This document shows positions 1-13,000 of a stretch of DNA of 64,000 bases, piece by piece. The DNA is taken from assembly GCA_905182985.1 (NCBI GenBank), contig CAJJDN010000089.1, positions 1 through 64,000 on the forward strand. The letters are read 5' to 3'. Source of the stretch: Paramecium sonneborni (Eukaryota > Ciliophora > Oligohymenophorea > Peniculida > Parameciidae). Position 1 is the first letter of the stretch. The number at the start of each line of letters is the position of its first letter. The notes under the pieces were generated by a model. That model had not been told where the DNA came from. It did not search any database and saw only the letters and a program-made list of their open reading frames with translations. The position numbers and the translations under genes were made by a program.

Positions 1-66
1 CCCCAACCCCAACCCCAACCCCAACCCCAAACCCAACCCCAAACCCAACCCCAAACCCAACCCCAA
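1..66. repeat. Telomere, mixed C4A2/C3A3 repeats
   Basis: Eleven hexamers read directly: five CCCCAA units, then a strict alternation of ACCCAA and CCCCAA. The C-rich strand reads 5'->3' inward, as expected at the left end of a linear chromosome. Mixed G4T2/G3T3 telomeres are characteristic of Paramecium, whose telomerase misincorporates T at one position. The tract runs straight into AT-rich unique DNA with no long subtelomeric satellite. Confidence 0.97.
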
Positions 67-483
67 ACTCTAATAGCTTCACATAATAACAATCTTTTTT
101 GATGATTACTGATATAAAAATTCAATCGGAGAAAGTAAAGGGTTTATAAAGTTAGAATAACAAAAAATTGTTTTGCGCCAGAAATAGGTAATATAATATT
201 ATTAATTCTTTATGGAGCATCATATTAATAAAGCAAAGAAAATTTTAATCATTTTTTGGAATGAGTAGAATTTAATAATCTTATTAAACCAAAAGAAATA
301 TAGAAAAATAGGATTAACAAAGATGATATTTAAAATAAATTAAAAGTGAAATAGAGCTACTTATAAGGTAATATATTAATTTTTGATAATTATAAAAATA
401 ATCTTATTCAATAATCATCGACTATTTCAATACAAGAATGAACTAGAAAAACTACAAGATATAAAGCTTGTGAAGTGTCAGTG
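67..483. other. Subtelomeric spacer, no gene seen
   Basis: About 420 bp of AT-rich DNA between the telomere and the stop codon of the first gene. I see no conserved reading frame, RNA gene or repeat in it. It contains the 3' flank of the minus-strand gene at 484-1647. Confidence 0.6.
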
Positions 484-1647
484 TCAATTGAGAATTGCTA
501 TATTATTATGTTATTTATTTACTCCTTGTTATGATGATCTTAGGTTTTAAGCGATTAATTTTTTCTCATTCATTCTTATGTCAAGTAAAACAGTATCCTT
601 CTTATTAAATTAAAAGTATTATTCATATAACTATCTGTTTTTTGGCTATCCATATTAATCCTTTAAACCGAAACCTAAATTAATTTAACCATCTATTTTT
701 ATAACTCGAAATGCAAATTTTACATTTTGATTTAATGGAATGCTAGGCTCGCACAAAACATCACCACCACCTGCTGCTGATGCTATCTTTCCATCATTTT
801 TAATATTAACTTAATAGTTTTTTATAAATTGAAATGACACTTTTTAATATGAAGAGTCTATATTTTATTAAAATGGTGTGGGTTAATTTTATATTTAAGG
901 ATAATATTGATTCTATTATTATTAAAATTATTATAATTAATTTGATTGCTATGATTAATATTATTCTATTTATTGTTTTAATTTTTAATTTTATAATTTT
1001 TATTTTTCTATTTGTTAATTTAAATATTCCTACTCTTATTTAAATTAGTTTATTTATTCTAATTAAACTTATATTTAATCTTATTGTTATTTGATTTAAT
1101 TAATATATTAATTAATTTCTTAATCTTTTTCTTTATTTTCTTAAACAATTATTTTTATTTTAGTTTTTTCTCCTAGAGATTGAACATTTTTGATATTTTC
1201 AGGATTATTGGATTTAATTTAATTAATTTTGTTAATCTCTAATTTTAAATTACTTAAATCATCATTTAATTTTGATATTAAAGGAATTAATGAAAGTTTT
1301 GATATTGAAATTCTAATTAATTTGTTAATTTAATCTTTCATAACTTCTTATGATACTTATGAATAATCTATTTATTAATTTATATTAATTGAAACTAAAA
1401 ACTTTGATAATCCTTCACTTAATTAGTTTATTTCATTAATAAATGTTTTTAAGTCTTAATATGTATTCATTTATAATTTTATCCATTCATTTAATTATTT
1501 AAATGTTTTTAAATCATTAGTATGTTAAATATGATGTTTTATTATACAATGATGACAATAAGATCTTGAATATTTGCAATCTATTTTTAAACATGCTCCA
1601 ATTATCGGACTTTCTTCATGATCTTCATATTAACAAAATTATGACAT
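484..1647 (-). CDS. B-box-like zinc finger / coiled-coil protein
   Basis: With TAA/TAG read as Gln, one uninterrupted frame of 388 codons (387 aa) runs from ATG at 1647 to TGA at 484-486, with no intron needed. The N-terminus MSQFCQYEDHEESP begins a Cys/His cluster (C5, then C19, C24, C31, C34 and a His run around 38-39) like the B-box zinc fingers common in Paramecium gene families. Next comes a Leu/Ile-rich coiled coil, then a strongly Gln/Asn-rich stretch (about 170-260). The globular C-terminus contains FAFRVIKIDGQINLGFGLKD, which recalls SPRY-type beta-sandwich domains of TRIM proteins; that comparison is inference. Being the first gene in from the telomere fits a fast-evolving multicopy family. 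Substrate or partner is unknown. Confidence 0.8.
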
Positions 1648-4047
1648 TATTATTTTATTTTATTTATTCAAATTCTATCATTCATTTTTATCAATAATAT
1701 AACACAAAAATATCAATATATTTTCTTTATTAAACATTTATGAATAAAATAAAAACAAATTATAGAATAAATTTGGTTTATCAATTTTAAGATTTTCAAT
1801 CATTCTTATTAATTAAGGAATTCAAACAATTTTAATTTTTTATGCCAAAAAGTAAAACAAATTCTTTCATTATTTTTAATTATATCAGCTTTTTAAAAAA
1901 TATCCTTATTATTTATTAATATTAGTAAGTTTTTAATTGCTCTAACTAATATATTAAAATGTCTATAAATTATATTTTATTTAAATAATTATTTTCCAAT
2001 TCACAAATCAGTGTAATGATTTAGAAAAAGTAAATCTAATATAATTGGTAAAAGCTTATCACAAAAGACTTTTATTTTATCGATAAGCTTCTAAAAAGTT
2101 ATTAGAAAGACAATTAAAAACAAATTGCATTAATATTGTAATGTCAGGATAATAGCAATATTCATGTTTACAGTTAATAGTATTGTTTTAAGTATCTTCC
2201 CTATTCTAAACTTCAAGATTTAAGTATATTAAAAATGAATTATTCTTTGTTTCACTCATTATTTGATAATTAACAGAACTTTTCAATTTATTCCAATAAT
2301 ATTATTAAACTTATTTATTCTTTCTTTTTTTAATGCTTATAGAGAATTAATACTATATTTTTTTGAACAATGACATAATTTCTGACTTTTTATAATTATA
2401 TAATTGAACATACACTAATTTATTATTAATTTTTATATTTAAAGCTCTTTTATGTTCTCTAAACAATCAGCTCAAATAAATCAATCTTTCCATTCCTTAT
2501 GTTTATCAACATATTTTATCTATTAATTATTAATCTATATTAAAGAAATCAATCTCTTTTAAATGTATGATTTAATAATTAAAATTTCCTAATATTAATT
2601 ATTCTTATATATGAGAATTATAAAAATTAAAACTCAAAAACAATAATTGATTTGTTATTGATTATAATTAAACATAATATTCGAAATTAATATAAATAGA
2701 AATTCAATAGTAATTTGGAAATAATTTTTAATTTTAACTCTCTTTATTTTCATTAGATCTGCTAAAATATCACTTAATAGAAATCATTAATAAGATATTA
2801 ATAAATATCTATTCAAATAGAGGGCAATTTACTAATTTGATCTAAGGGAAATCAAGAATAATTATAGCGGACAAAGGTTAATTAACATCCCATTATTTAT
2901 AAATAGTTTGAGCAACGTATTAAATGTTTATAAGAGATTAAGCATTTTGTTAATTTTGTATTATTGGATACCTAGTATTCTGATTTACATTTTCAGAATA
3001 ATTTTTTTTTATTTATTAGCATTTTCTTATGAATTTTCATCTTAAGAATAAAATTGGATTAAAGTGAATAACAATTTAGAATAGATTCGCGACTTTAAGT
3101 TAGAGATTATAAAAGGAATTAGGAATTCAAAATTAATTTAAGCAAAAAGAGAAGTATGATGAATGTCATCTAATTCTTCTTCTCATTAATCAATCATTTA
3201 GAAGATTGCTTCAACCAATTCTGTCAAAGCACCACTGCTACCTAATTCAACTTCTGCGAATTCCACAAAAAAAGAAGCCCATTAAGATTTTTTTCATTTA
3301 TTCATCACTTATTCAAAACACCCAATATTAAGCAAATCAAAATTCCTGTTATCATTATATTAAATAATAAAAACGAATATTCAAATTTATCCATTAAATG
3401 TTATCAAAATTCAAGATTTTTGTTAAAAATTTTTTTTTTTAAATAAAAACATAAGGAAAATCAGATCACATTTTTTTTTCGATAATTTTCAAAAAATGCG
3501 AACGAGTTTTAAAGACACTTTTAGACCAACCCTAACCGTACTTTGAATAAAAATATATTTTGTAATTTTATGTAGATTTTACCAATCAGATATTGATTTT
3601 CTTAGTGAAAATCAAAAACCAATAACTGAAGAATTAAAAAAATTTTGAAGAGTTTTTTTATTTTTGCTCTATTAGTAGGTGTTTAGTCAAACCCAATAAG
3701 GTGCTTTTAATTCTTGGCCGATGTTTTTTTTCATTTAATTTTAATCAAACAGAATCCAATAATTGTACCCAGTGTACTTGGAATGTAATTATTTTATAAT
3801 AACATGTAGACTTTACCAAACTCAAACCTCGACATTACTTCTGATAATTAAAGAGGGACTGATTAATAATTTTTTCAAATTGACAAAATATCTTGCTATG
3901 TCATGATATATTAATAAGAAATCAAGTATATAAATAGAATCAGCATGATATGAGAATACTTTGAGCTTTGCTAATTATTTATTAATATAATAATAATAAT
4001 AATTTAAAATTTAATTTATAGTTTTAATAATAAAAATACTTTAATTT
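1648..4047. other. Gene-poor subtelomeric stretch
   Basis: I find no convincing gene in this 2.4 kb. An ORF on the plus strand from ATG 3156 stays open for about 145 codons under the ciliate code, but with a single stop codon and this base composition that is not significant. On the minus strand, 3190-3270 encodes a protein-like peptide (VELGSSGALTELVEAIFQMI) ending in TGA but without a start, possibly a relic. The rest is low-complexity AT-rich DNA. Confidence 0.5.
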
Positions 4048-7000
4048 TCAAATTATTATTTTTTCAGATATAATTTTAATAGCCTTTTTTACAATTTCCA
4101 TAATTGTATTCAAATTGACAGCTTTAATTTACTTATTTGTTGCTTGCTTATTTAATCCTAAACTTCCAATCATAGGTAATAATGCATTAACAATAGCTGC
4201 AAATGTACCTGGAATGGCTAAAGCCTTAACCCCTATTAATATAAATGTGAGCACAAGACCCAAATATATAACCACTATCAATAATCCTAAAAATAATTGT
4301 TACTTTGAAATTCCAAGATATGTTAAACTAAGAAGTAAAGACTATGTTGTTAATTATTGCATGATTTCTTTGAATTCATAAAAATCAATTAAACATGTTT
4401 CCATATTTAATGCCTCTCCTTTAATTTACACTAAAATTTCCCTTAATTTATGGTCTGTGATGTCCATATGAAGTCTTTTCAAAAATTATAATATATCTTC
4501 AGGTTTTACTACTCTCCTACCTTGTTTGTCAAGAATTTTAAATAGATCATCAAAACTCAAATCAGTATTTTCTTCAATTTTCTTTGAAATAAAACCTAGA
4601 TTTTTGTGATGACTTGATGAATCTATACGAGACATGAAATCTAGTTTTTCCTTAATAAATTTTGTTGGTGTTTAAATTGAAATTAGAAAATCTTACATAA
4701 AATTCGTGATATTCTCTTTGTTAAATTCATCATTTTAAAATAGTGAATAAAATTCATTTGAAATTTCAGAAAAACGTTTATTTTTTATTGATATAATCGT
4801 TTTTGTGCATGCTTTAAACAATTACAGTTTTTCTTTTGTGTCTTTTTCAAAAATCTTTTTAAAAATTATTTCTATCAAACCGAATACTTTTTCCTCTGAA
4901 AATTTATCAATTTAATTTTATAAAATGGCTACCGAATCCTTTAATTATTATGCAATATCTAATAACTTATTTATTGGATGTTATTCTTACAATATTGGGT
5001 GTTCTTCTTTTTATACTATCTATATAAGTAATTTCTTCAAACTTTCTATATTATTCGATTTTTAAAACTCAAATAATTCATCTAAAATTAGTCTATTTTT
5101 GTTATTTTAAAGTTAATCTTTTTCTCCATAAATTGTGTTGACTCTATTTTTAATCACCTTCTAAGTTAAATATTGAATTTCTTCTAGTGTCCTCTCAGTA
5201 TCTTATTGAGGCTATTCTTATTATTTAATTACTTCAAGTTGATTGATGTTTATCTTTTAAAATTTTTATAACCCTCTCACCTCATTAATGAAACCTATTT
5301 AATCATTGGATTTCAAATTATTTGAATTCTTAACCCATGAAATCAATCTCTGAAAAATACGAACTAAAATCTTTTTATCACTAATTTCTATCTTTTCTTA
5401 AAATAGAAAATTATTTAAACCTTCTATTTCTATGCAAAGGTATTTTTATAGATTTTCCTCCTTAAAGATTAAATTAATAAAATATTAAGAAATTTCTTTA
5501 AATTCCGAGTAATCTTTTAATATTTCTGTTTAAATTTTTTTAAATTGTTCTATATTTTAATTTTGATTTTGGTTTTTTTATTCAATCAAATTTTAAGTCC
5601 AAATGAATGGATATAATACTATATCTGGTGATTCAGGGATCTTATCCTAATGTTTGTATAGACTGATTGATGTTAAAAGTGGTAGATAATGATAAAACTC
5701 TTTCAACTGCAAAGCTTCAAAAAATTGATAAATGTGATCAATAGCAACATTAACATTTTTTGAAAAATCAGTAAAAATCATTCCCTTTATAAATACCCAA
5801 GCTCCTTTATTCTTGTCTTCTTCTAACACTTGAATTTTTGTTTCATATTCAATTTCTTTAGGTTTCTTTACTAAACTTGACAATAAAAAGTTTAATATAT
5901 AACTTAACTCATCTTGATTTTTCTATATTATTATGCTTAAATATTTTTCAATCATTTCATAAAAACATTTTTAATACATACTGGAATCTAGTAGAAAATC
6001 GAAATTTTATTATACTATGCTTTCATAATAATAATTAAAGATGTTCTTGCAAAAATCAAATTCCGACTGATCCTTAAGTCCTTCTACTCTACTAAGCATA
6101 TCCTCTAAAGAAGTTTGTATTAATGAAAATAGATTACATTTCGTATTTAATCTTAACAACTCCTAAAATGAAGTTGATTGTATTTTTTCCTGTGTTATTT
6201 TATTATTTGGTTATCTTTATACTTTTACTTAAGCCAGTAAATCAAAAATAACATTTCTGATAAAACTTAATTACTCACTTTTAAATTTTGATAATTCTAT
6301 GATTTGATTGACTAAGGTATACCAAGCTTCAATATCTCCAAGAAAGCATCTGAACAAAATTTTTAAGGAAAATTTTAAAGTATCCTAAATATCTTTGCAA
6401 TTATCAATTAAATTTCCCAAGGCCAAACTAAGCCTTTTATTGTTTTGTTCTTCTTCTTGATATAATAAATTTATATCTCCAAGTGATAAATATAAATAAT
6501 AACTAGGAATGAATTATAATGCATCATTATATTCTGCTGTGGATCGAAACTGCTCTAATCTTAATCTTACTTATACAGTTATGATATCAATAAAAATGGA
6601 ATTCTTTCCTTCATCCCAGATTTGATATATATTTTCTTTATCTAAACCCTTTGGATTATAAATTAAGTTTATTAAAAAACTTAATTATGGTTTTTAGACT
6701 GAACCCAAAAATTATTTAATTAATTTTACTACAAGTTATTAAAAAGTTAAACTATTTTCACCTGATTACACTTTTTCTTAATTTGAAAATGTAAAATCTA
6801 CTGCATAATAAAGCATTAATGATGATATTAATTCAATATTAGTGCCATTTTAAGCCATTAAATTTATTGATTTTTTGCAATCTTCTTCTATAATGAAAGC
6901 ATATTCATTACTTTTAAAATTCTCCAAATTAGCTATCAACGTATGTAAAATAGACTTATTTTTATAAAAATCTTGTTCTATTAAATTTATTTCATGTGGA

Positions 7001-10000
7001 TTTTAAATGCAGGTTTCGAAACATCTAATATAAGATGTTTTTTTCAATAAATCTTTCCAAAATTATTACAATAAAGTTTTATTAAAATTTATTGAAAATT
7101 AACAATACACTGGAAAGTATTGATCAATATTTTCAAAAATAATATTGCCTTTTTTTTAACCTTTATTTATAACTCCTAAACTTGGATATTAGACTAAATT
7201 ATCAAATATATGTCCAACATTTTGATCTTTAAGCTCTTCTGACCCAAAAATGCCTAAATAAATTAATTTTATTGTATCTTCAAAATTAAAATTGAGGAAC
7301 TCTTTCTGATGATTAAAAACTAAATTTCTTTCATAAATGATTATAGCTATCGACAACAGCTCTTTTATTTTATTAGATTTTTCAAATATATTATTTTTAT
7401 TAGATTAATCTTTTCTCTTTTCTTTCAATAACGATTATTTTATTTATCTAATTTATTTTAAGACATTTATAAAAATTATTTATGATAAAGGAAATAGCTT
7501 TGAAAATGAAGACTTACCTATAGAAGACAATTATTTCCATATTTCATCAAAACTAGCAATTTCATTATTATTGTCTTCATTTTGAAATTCTAAATCATTT
7601 TGAAAAGATTATTTTTCCTGATCATCTATTTTAATATTTAAAAACTTCACCAAATTCATCTTCGCTTCATTACAAAAAGATTAAAAGTATGTTTTAAATG
7701 TCTCAAATTCAATTATTATTAACATTTTTTCGCAATCTAATTATGATAGAACTTTTAATAAATCAGTAAATTGATCATAAACCCTTCCATATTTAAATTT
7801 TTCTTAAATATAATCACCAAATGGATTATTTTCCAAATTGTCTTAAAATATTGCATTAATTAAGATTTAATCTAATCCTATTGCTAATTCTAAAAATAAA
7901 AAAGCTTCTTGTAAATCTTTATTACATTTTTAGGCTATATAAAAAAGGGACTATTCAATCTTTTTAGTAAGTTCCTTAGCTTCAATAGCTTCCTTGATTT
8001 CAGAAAGTTGTTCAACTTTTTGAGAAAGTTCCTGAATTTGTTTTTATCTATGCAAAATAAAATCAAAAGATTTTTCTTTGTATCTGTCAAACTTATCATA
8101 TTTGGCTATACCTAAAATTCCGGAGACTAAAAAAGATGTAAGTTCATATTTTTTTAATATTTCAATATTATTTAATAAGAATATGAAATTAAAAGGCCTA
8201 GGATGAGCAAAATAATTTAACACTTCTAAAGTATTCTCATCAATGTTTGTCTATTTTTCTTTATATATATTCTATCTTTACATTGATAACTAATCATATT
8301 GATCTTAAAAGTTTTCCCATGATTTTCCATCTCTTATTTACATTTTAAAAGCAAAAACCATTTTTAATAATTATTAATCAACTTTTTTAAGTTTTAATTT
8401 CTCAATCAACATTTCTGGATCAACTGAATTATAATCAAGAATTTAGGCTATCTCAATTACAATTTGAAAATCTTCAATTTAAAACTTTTTTTTGAGTATT
8501 TGTTAAATTTCTATTTCTTCAAGAAAGATTGATTTGTTTCTGGAAAACATACAATTAACCAAAAGGTTTGTAAGCTTTAATTCTGATTTATTCAAATAAT
8601 AAATAGAATTTAATTCTTCATAGTCATATTTTGATGACATTAAACTAAATAGAGCTAAAATTGCCTTTTAATTTTGTTTTTCCTTTCTTACAATTTTATT
8701 GCAGTGAATTTAAACTAATTCAATAAATATATTTATATCAAAAGTTAAAAAATATTTTAAATAATCTCCTACAATAGTAAAGATGTTTGTTGATACATTT
8801 AAATTTTTTTTTGAAAAAATAGCTTCCCGTTATATAAATCCCTCAACTAATTAAAGTGCTACATCAACTACACTCTTCTTTGATGCATTTTTAAATATAT
8901 TTGATACATAATTTTTAGGTAATTAAAATACAATATTATAATCTTTGTCAAAAATTTCTATGATAATTGATTTATACAGTTATTTTTGTTTAGAAAATGT
9001 TGGTTTAGAAAAATTTGGTTCAAAATTTAATAATGATTCTTCAATAGCTTAATCTCTTATACTTTTATCTTCTGAATATAATAAATTTATCATTGGTTCA
9101 ACAAAAGGAATAAAATTTTCCAACATTTTTTTTGCATTTGCATTTATATTCATTTTAAATCTTGATCTTTTATTTATTGTAATTTATCCATTTATAATAA
9201 ATTCTGGTAATTCAAATTTTAAAATACGTAAAATATCCTTGTAAAAACAACAATCTAATCCTTATGTTGTTTAAAATATTTGATCAATAAATAAAGGTGT
9301 AAGTCTATTTGATTGATAAGGAATTATTTATTGAAGTAAAGAAGTTGCACTTGATACAGTTTATTCAATCTAACTTATTTTGGAGATATATGACAGGATT
9401 TTTTTCATTTAAATATTGTATTCACTTGATTGATTTTGTATAACAAAAAAATCTATGGCTTTTTACATTTTTTCTATGTTTTCTATATCCTTTAAGTATA
9501 AAATATAACTTAGATTTTCAAAACCTTTATCGAAATTACTAGTTGCATCTTCAAAATCCAAATCATTCTACCTCAATATACAATCTTGTTTTTTCAAAAT
9601 CTCAAATAAAAACATTGGTAGATCTTCTTCATTCGTTAACAAATCAATAAAATTATTATTTTAATTTTTTTTCTTAATATCTAATAGATAATTATAAAAA
9701 GTTAGCTTTGAAGAATGATATCTATTTAAATCTCCTTTTTCGGCATTTTCTTATTATTACAGACCATTTTCGTTTTATTACTGATTATTTATATTTTGAA
9801 TATCTTTTTGATTAAAACTATAGCCAAATTCTAGAGAATACTTTTTATAGTTTTTCATCACTTCTTCATTAAAGTATTATTTTTATTTAATTAATTTTTC
9901 CCTTTAAGTTGAATTCATAGTCTTTTTGGAATCTTCATTAAGGAGTTAATAAGTTGTGTAAATGAAATTTCCATTGAATAATTAAAAAGTATCTATATCC

Positions 10001-13000
10001 CCTTATTTAATCACCATATCAATAAATTCTTTAATTAATTTTTGTGAAAGTGGTATATCTTAATTTGATAATAAAAAAGGAAATATATCTTCAAAATTAG
10101 TTTTAGAGAGAAGTTCTATAACAAATTTGATTTTTTTCACCTAATCTTCAATTATTTTAGAATTAGATTAAGAAATCTGTTAACTCTTTTAGGAAATTTC
10201 AATATATATCTATTCTAAATATTTAGATTGATTTGAAATCTCATTTTTCAAAATTAAAATAAGTCCTATCACAGCATTTTCAGAAAAATCTAGAGTTGAT
10301 GAAATAAGTTTGATAAGACTTCGATTGGACAACTTTTCCTCTCTTTTATCTATTGAATTATATGTTTTTATTTATGAATTTCCTTCAAAATATTTAGAAG
10401 ACCATAAAAAATTACTTCTAATATACAAAATATCATAAAACAATTCTAAATAATAACCGTCTAAATTTATTTAAAATTCATTTTTCCACCTTTTTGTGCA
10501 TAATGAAATATATATTAAGCCAACCTCTTTAAAAGGATTTCGAATAAATAAATCAAAATCATTCCTTAGATAATTAACTATAAACTTAAATTTATGGTAT
10601 AGAGCTGCTTTTTAGTTTGAAATTTAATAAGTTTTTTCTGGATTTAATCGATCCTAAAGCTATTAAAATATCTTGCATAAAAACTAAGAGCACGATTTAC
10701 ATTTATTTTAATTCAAGACCTCTTAAGAGATGATTAAATATTACTAATTATTAAATAGAAATTAATAAAGGAAGTTAAATTTTTGATCAATGTCAGAAAA
10801 AGCAAATAGTTAAAATGTGTAGTCATTTTTTATTTATTCTAATTCGTTACTTTTTTTATTTATATTACTAAATTTCATAAAAAATTTTAAAGTATATTTT
10901 TCAAGTTTAAATTATGTATCAATAGGTTGATTTATAATTTCTTAAATTTTTGCAAATTAAGAAAGAATATTTTTTTCTGATGAGTTTATCAAAAGTTCCT
11001 AAAATACAAGCATGATATTCTTATCTAATTATTCCATTTTCTCTTTACTTAACACTATTTCTATAAATAGTTTTATTAAATCTTAATGGATTTATTTAAC
11101 AAATTCAATTAAAAGATTTTTTCCTGTCTAAGTATGAATTTAACGTATTAAATTATAAAATTAAGTCAAAGTTGAATATAACCACTTTAAAATAGGATAA
11201 GGTATTGTAGTTTTTGATTCTATTTCTTTCAATAACCCTTCAACAATTTCATCAGAGTTTGTAAATAATGATTTCTATAACAACTTAGCCAAACTTTCTG
11301 GAATTTTAAACTATTCTATCATTTTTTCTAGAAATATTTCAGATGAAGTTTAGATAAATGTTTCTTTCATTTTTTATAATTTCAATTAATTTTAAGCAAA
11401 ATCCAAAGGTTCAGAATTTTCAGCTATTTAATTAGACATATTACATAATTCTTCTAATTTATCCCCAAAACCTAAATTATTTGCAAATTATTTAGCTTCT
11501 TTCATACCTTTAGATGTAATAATAGATATTGAAGTATCTAATAATCTTTATAGTTCTTTAATTATTGGTCGTATTAATAATGAAAAAGTTTAGGATTAAA
11601 TATTTTTTATAAGTTTATTGATTTCTTCACAAGTCATTTCATAAGTTTCTTTAATTTAATTTATTTATGCTGTGATAAAAGCAACCAAAGATAAAGCTGA
11701 TGAAGAGTAAACAAGATAAAAATTTGGATTAATTATTGATCCTAATAACAGCCAAACAATTATTAAACCAAAATAGAAAAACACACAAAATGCTAATATT
11801 AAAAATATATACCACTACAAATATATAAAAGTACGCTTTTTAAGTAAGTTTTGCTCAATCATATAACTATTTTCAAAAGGAAATGTTGAATAACAATACT
11901 ATAGTATTTAGAGTAAGGCAGTTAATATGGTATAACAAATTAAAACAATAAAAAAAGCATAAAACCATGAATCAAAGTGCCTAAAATAATCAAAGATTAT
12001 CCAAGGTCTAAAGTATATATCTTCAATATAAAGTAAAGTTTCTGGAGTATAAATTGAATATGATGAATATGATGTGTTAATTATAATTATAAAGTATAAT
12101 AAAGGTAAAATTGTAATCGCTCCAATAATAGAATTTCCTAAGACAATAATAACGTCATTCACCATCCATCCATGCATGTAAATTAATTCAAAATATTTCA
12201 CCAAAATATTACTTCTTTCATAATTAAAAATAGGGTAATAATAATTGATATTGTAAATAATACTCTATAAAAATAAAGAAGATTAATTGTAAGACTCTTT
12301 TAATTTATCTCTTTCAATTTATTTAATTGGATTTAATTAAAATTACATTGATTCTTGATTATTTCCATCAAACATTTACTCTTGATTTTATTCTTCTTAT
12401 CTTCTTAATATATAAACTGGCTTTTTGAATTAACTTTGTTCTAATCTCTCATTCCTTACAAATTATGCTAGAAAATTAAATTCACTTTTGGTAAAAGCAT
12501 GATTTCCATCTTCTTGTGAAAATGGAATCTTAGATAATTAAATTATTTTTTTATCTGTAATTTGGAAATTGTAGTTGTTTGAAATCTATTCAATGTTAAA
12601 TTATTCAACTTTTATATAATTTCCACAAAATTTTAAATAAGCTTAATAAAGAACATCAGAATTCAGAGTATCTGCAGGAATGCCTGTTAATAAACATTAG
12701 GTTTAGAAAAATATTTCAAGAGAATTTATATTTAATATTTCTTCTAAACTTAATTATTAATATGGTTTTGCATTAGGGTTTAATTTAATTTTTGATAGAA
12801 CTAATATATTCTATTTTTCAGCAAACTCAAAATGATAATTATAATAAAAAGTATTTTCATATTATGACAAAGATTCAATAGTCATTTTATTTAAATAGCA
12901 AAATTATTCATACCTCTCTTTAATTTCTTCTTAATCAATACTTAAATATTTTTCATCTAATTCATTAGCATAATATTATTCAGTCTCATTTTAATTACTC

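Noticed and set aside
834..1043. Plus-strand ORF opposite the first B-box gene
   Set aside because: It is the antisense of the Gln/Asn-rich segment of the 484-1647 gene; low-complexity shadow.
4115..4381. Plus-strand ORF near the end of the giant gene
   Set aside because: Antisense of the hydrophobic C-terminus; the minus frame is continuous over 10 kb.
5647..5883. Separate minus-strand gene
   Set aside because: It is a TAA-bounded piece of the giant gene; TAA is Gln here.
11908..12204. Independent small multi-pass membrane protein
   Set aside because: In frame with, and part of, the giant gene's second TM cluster.
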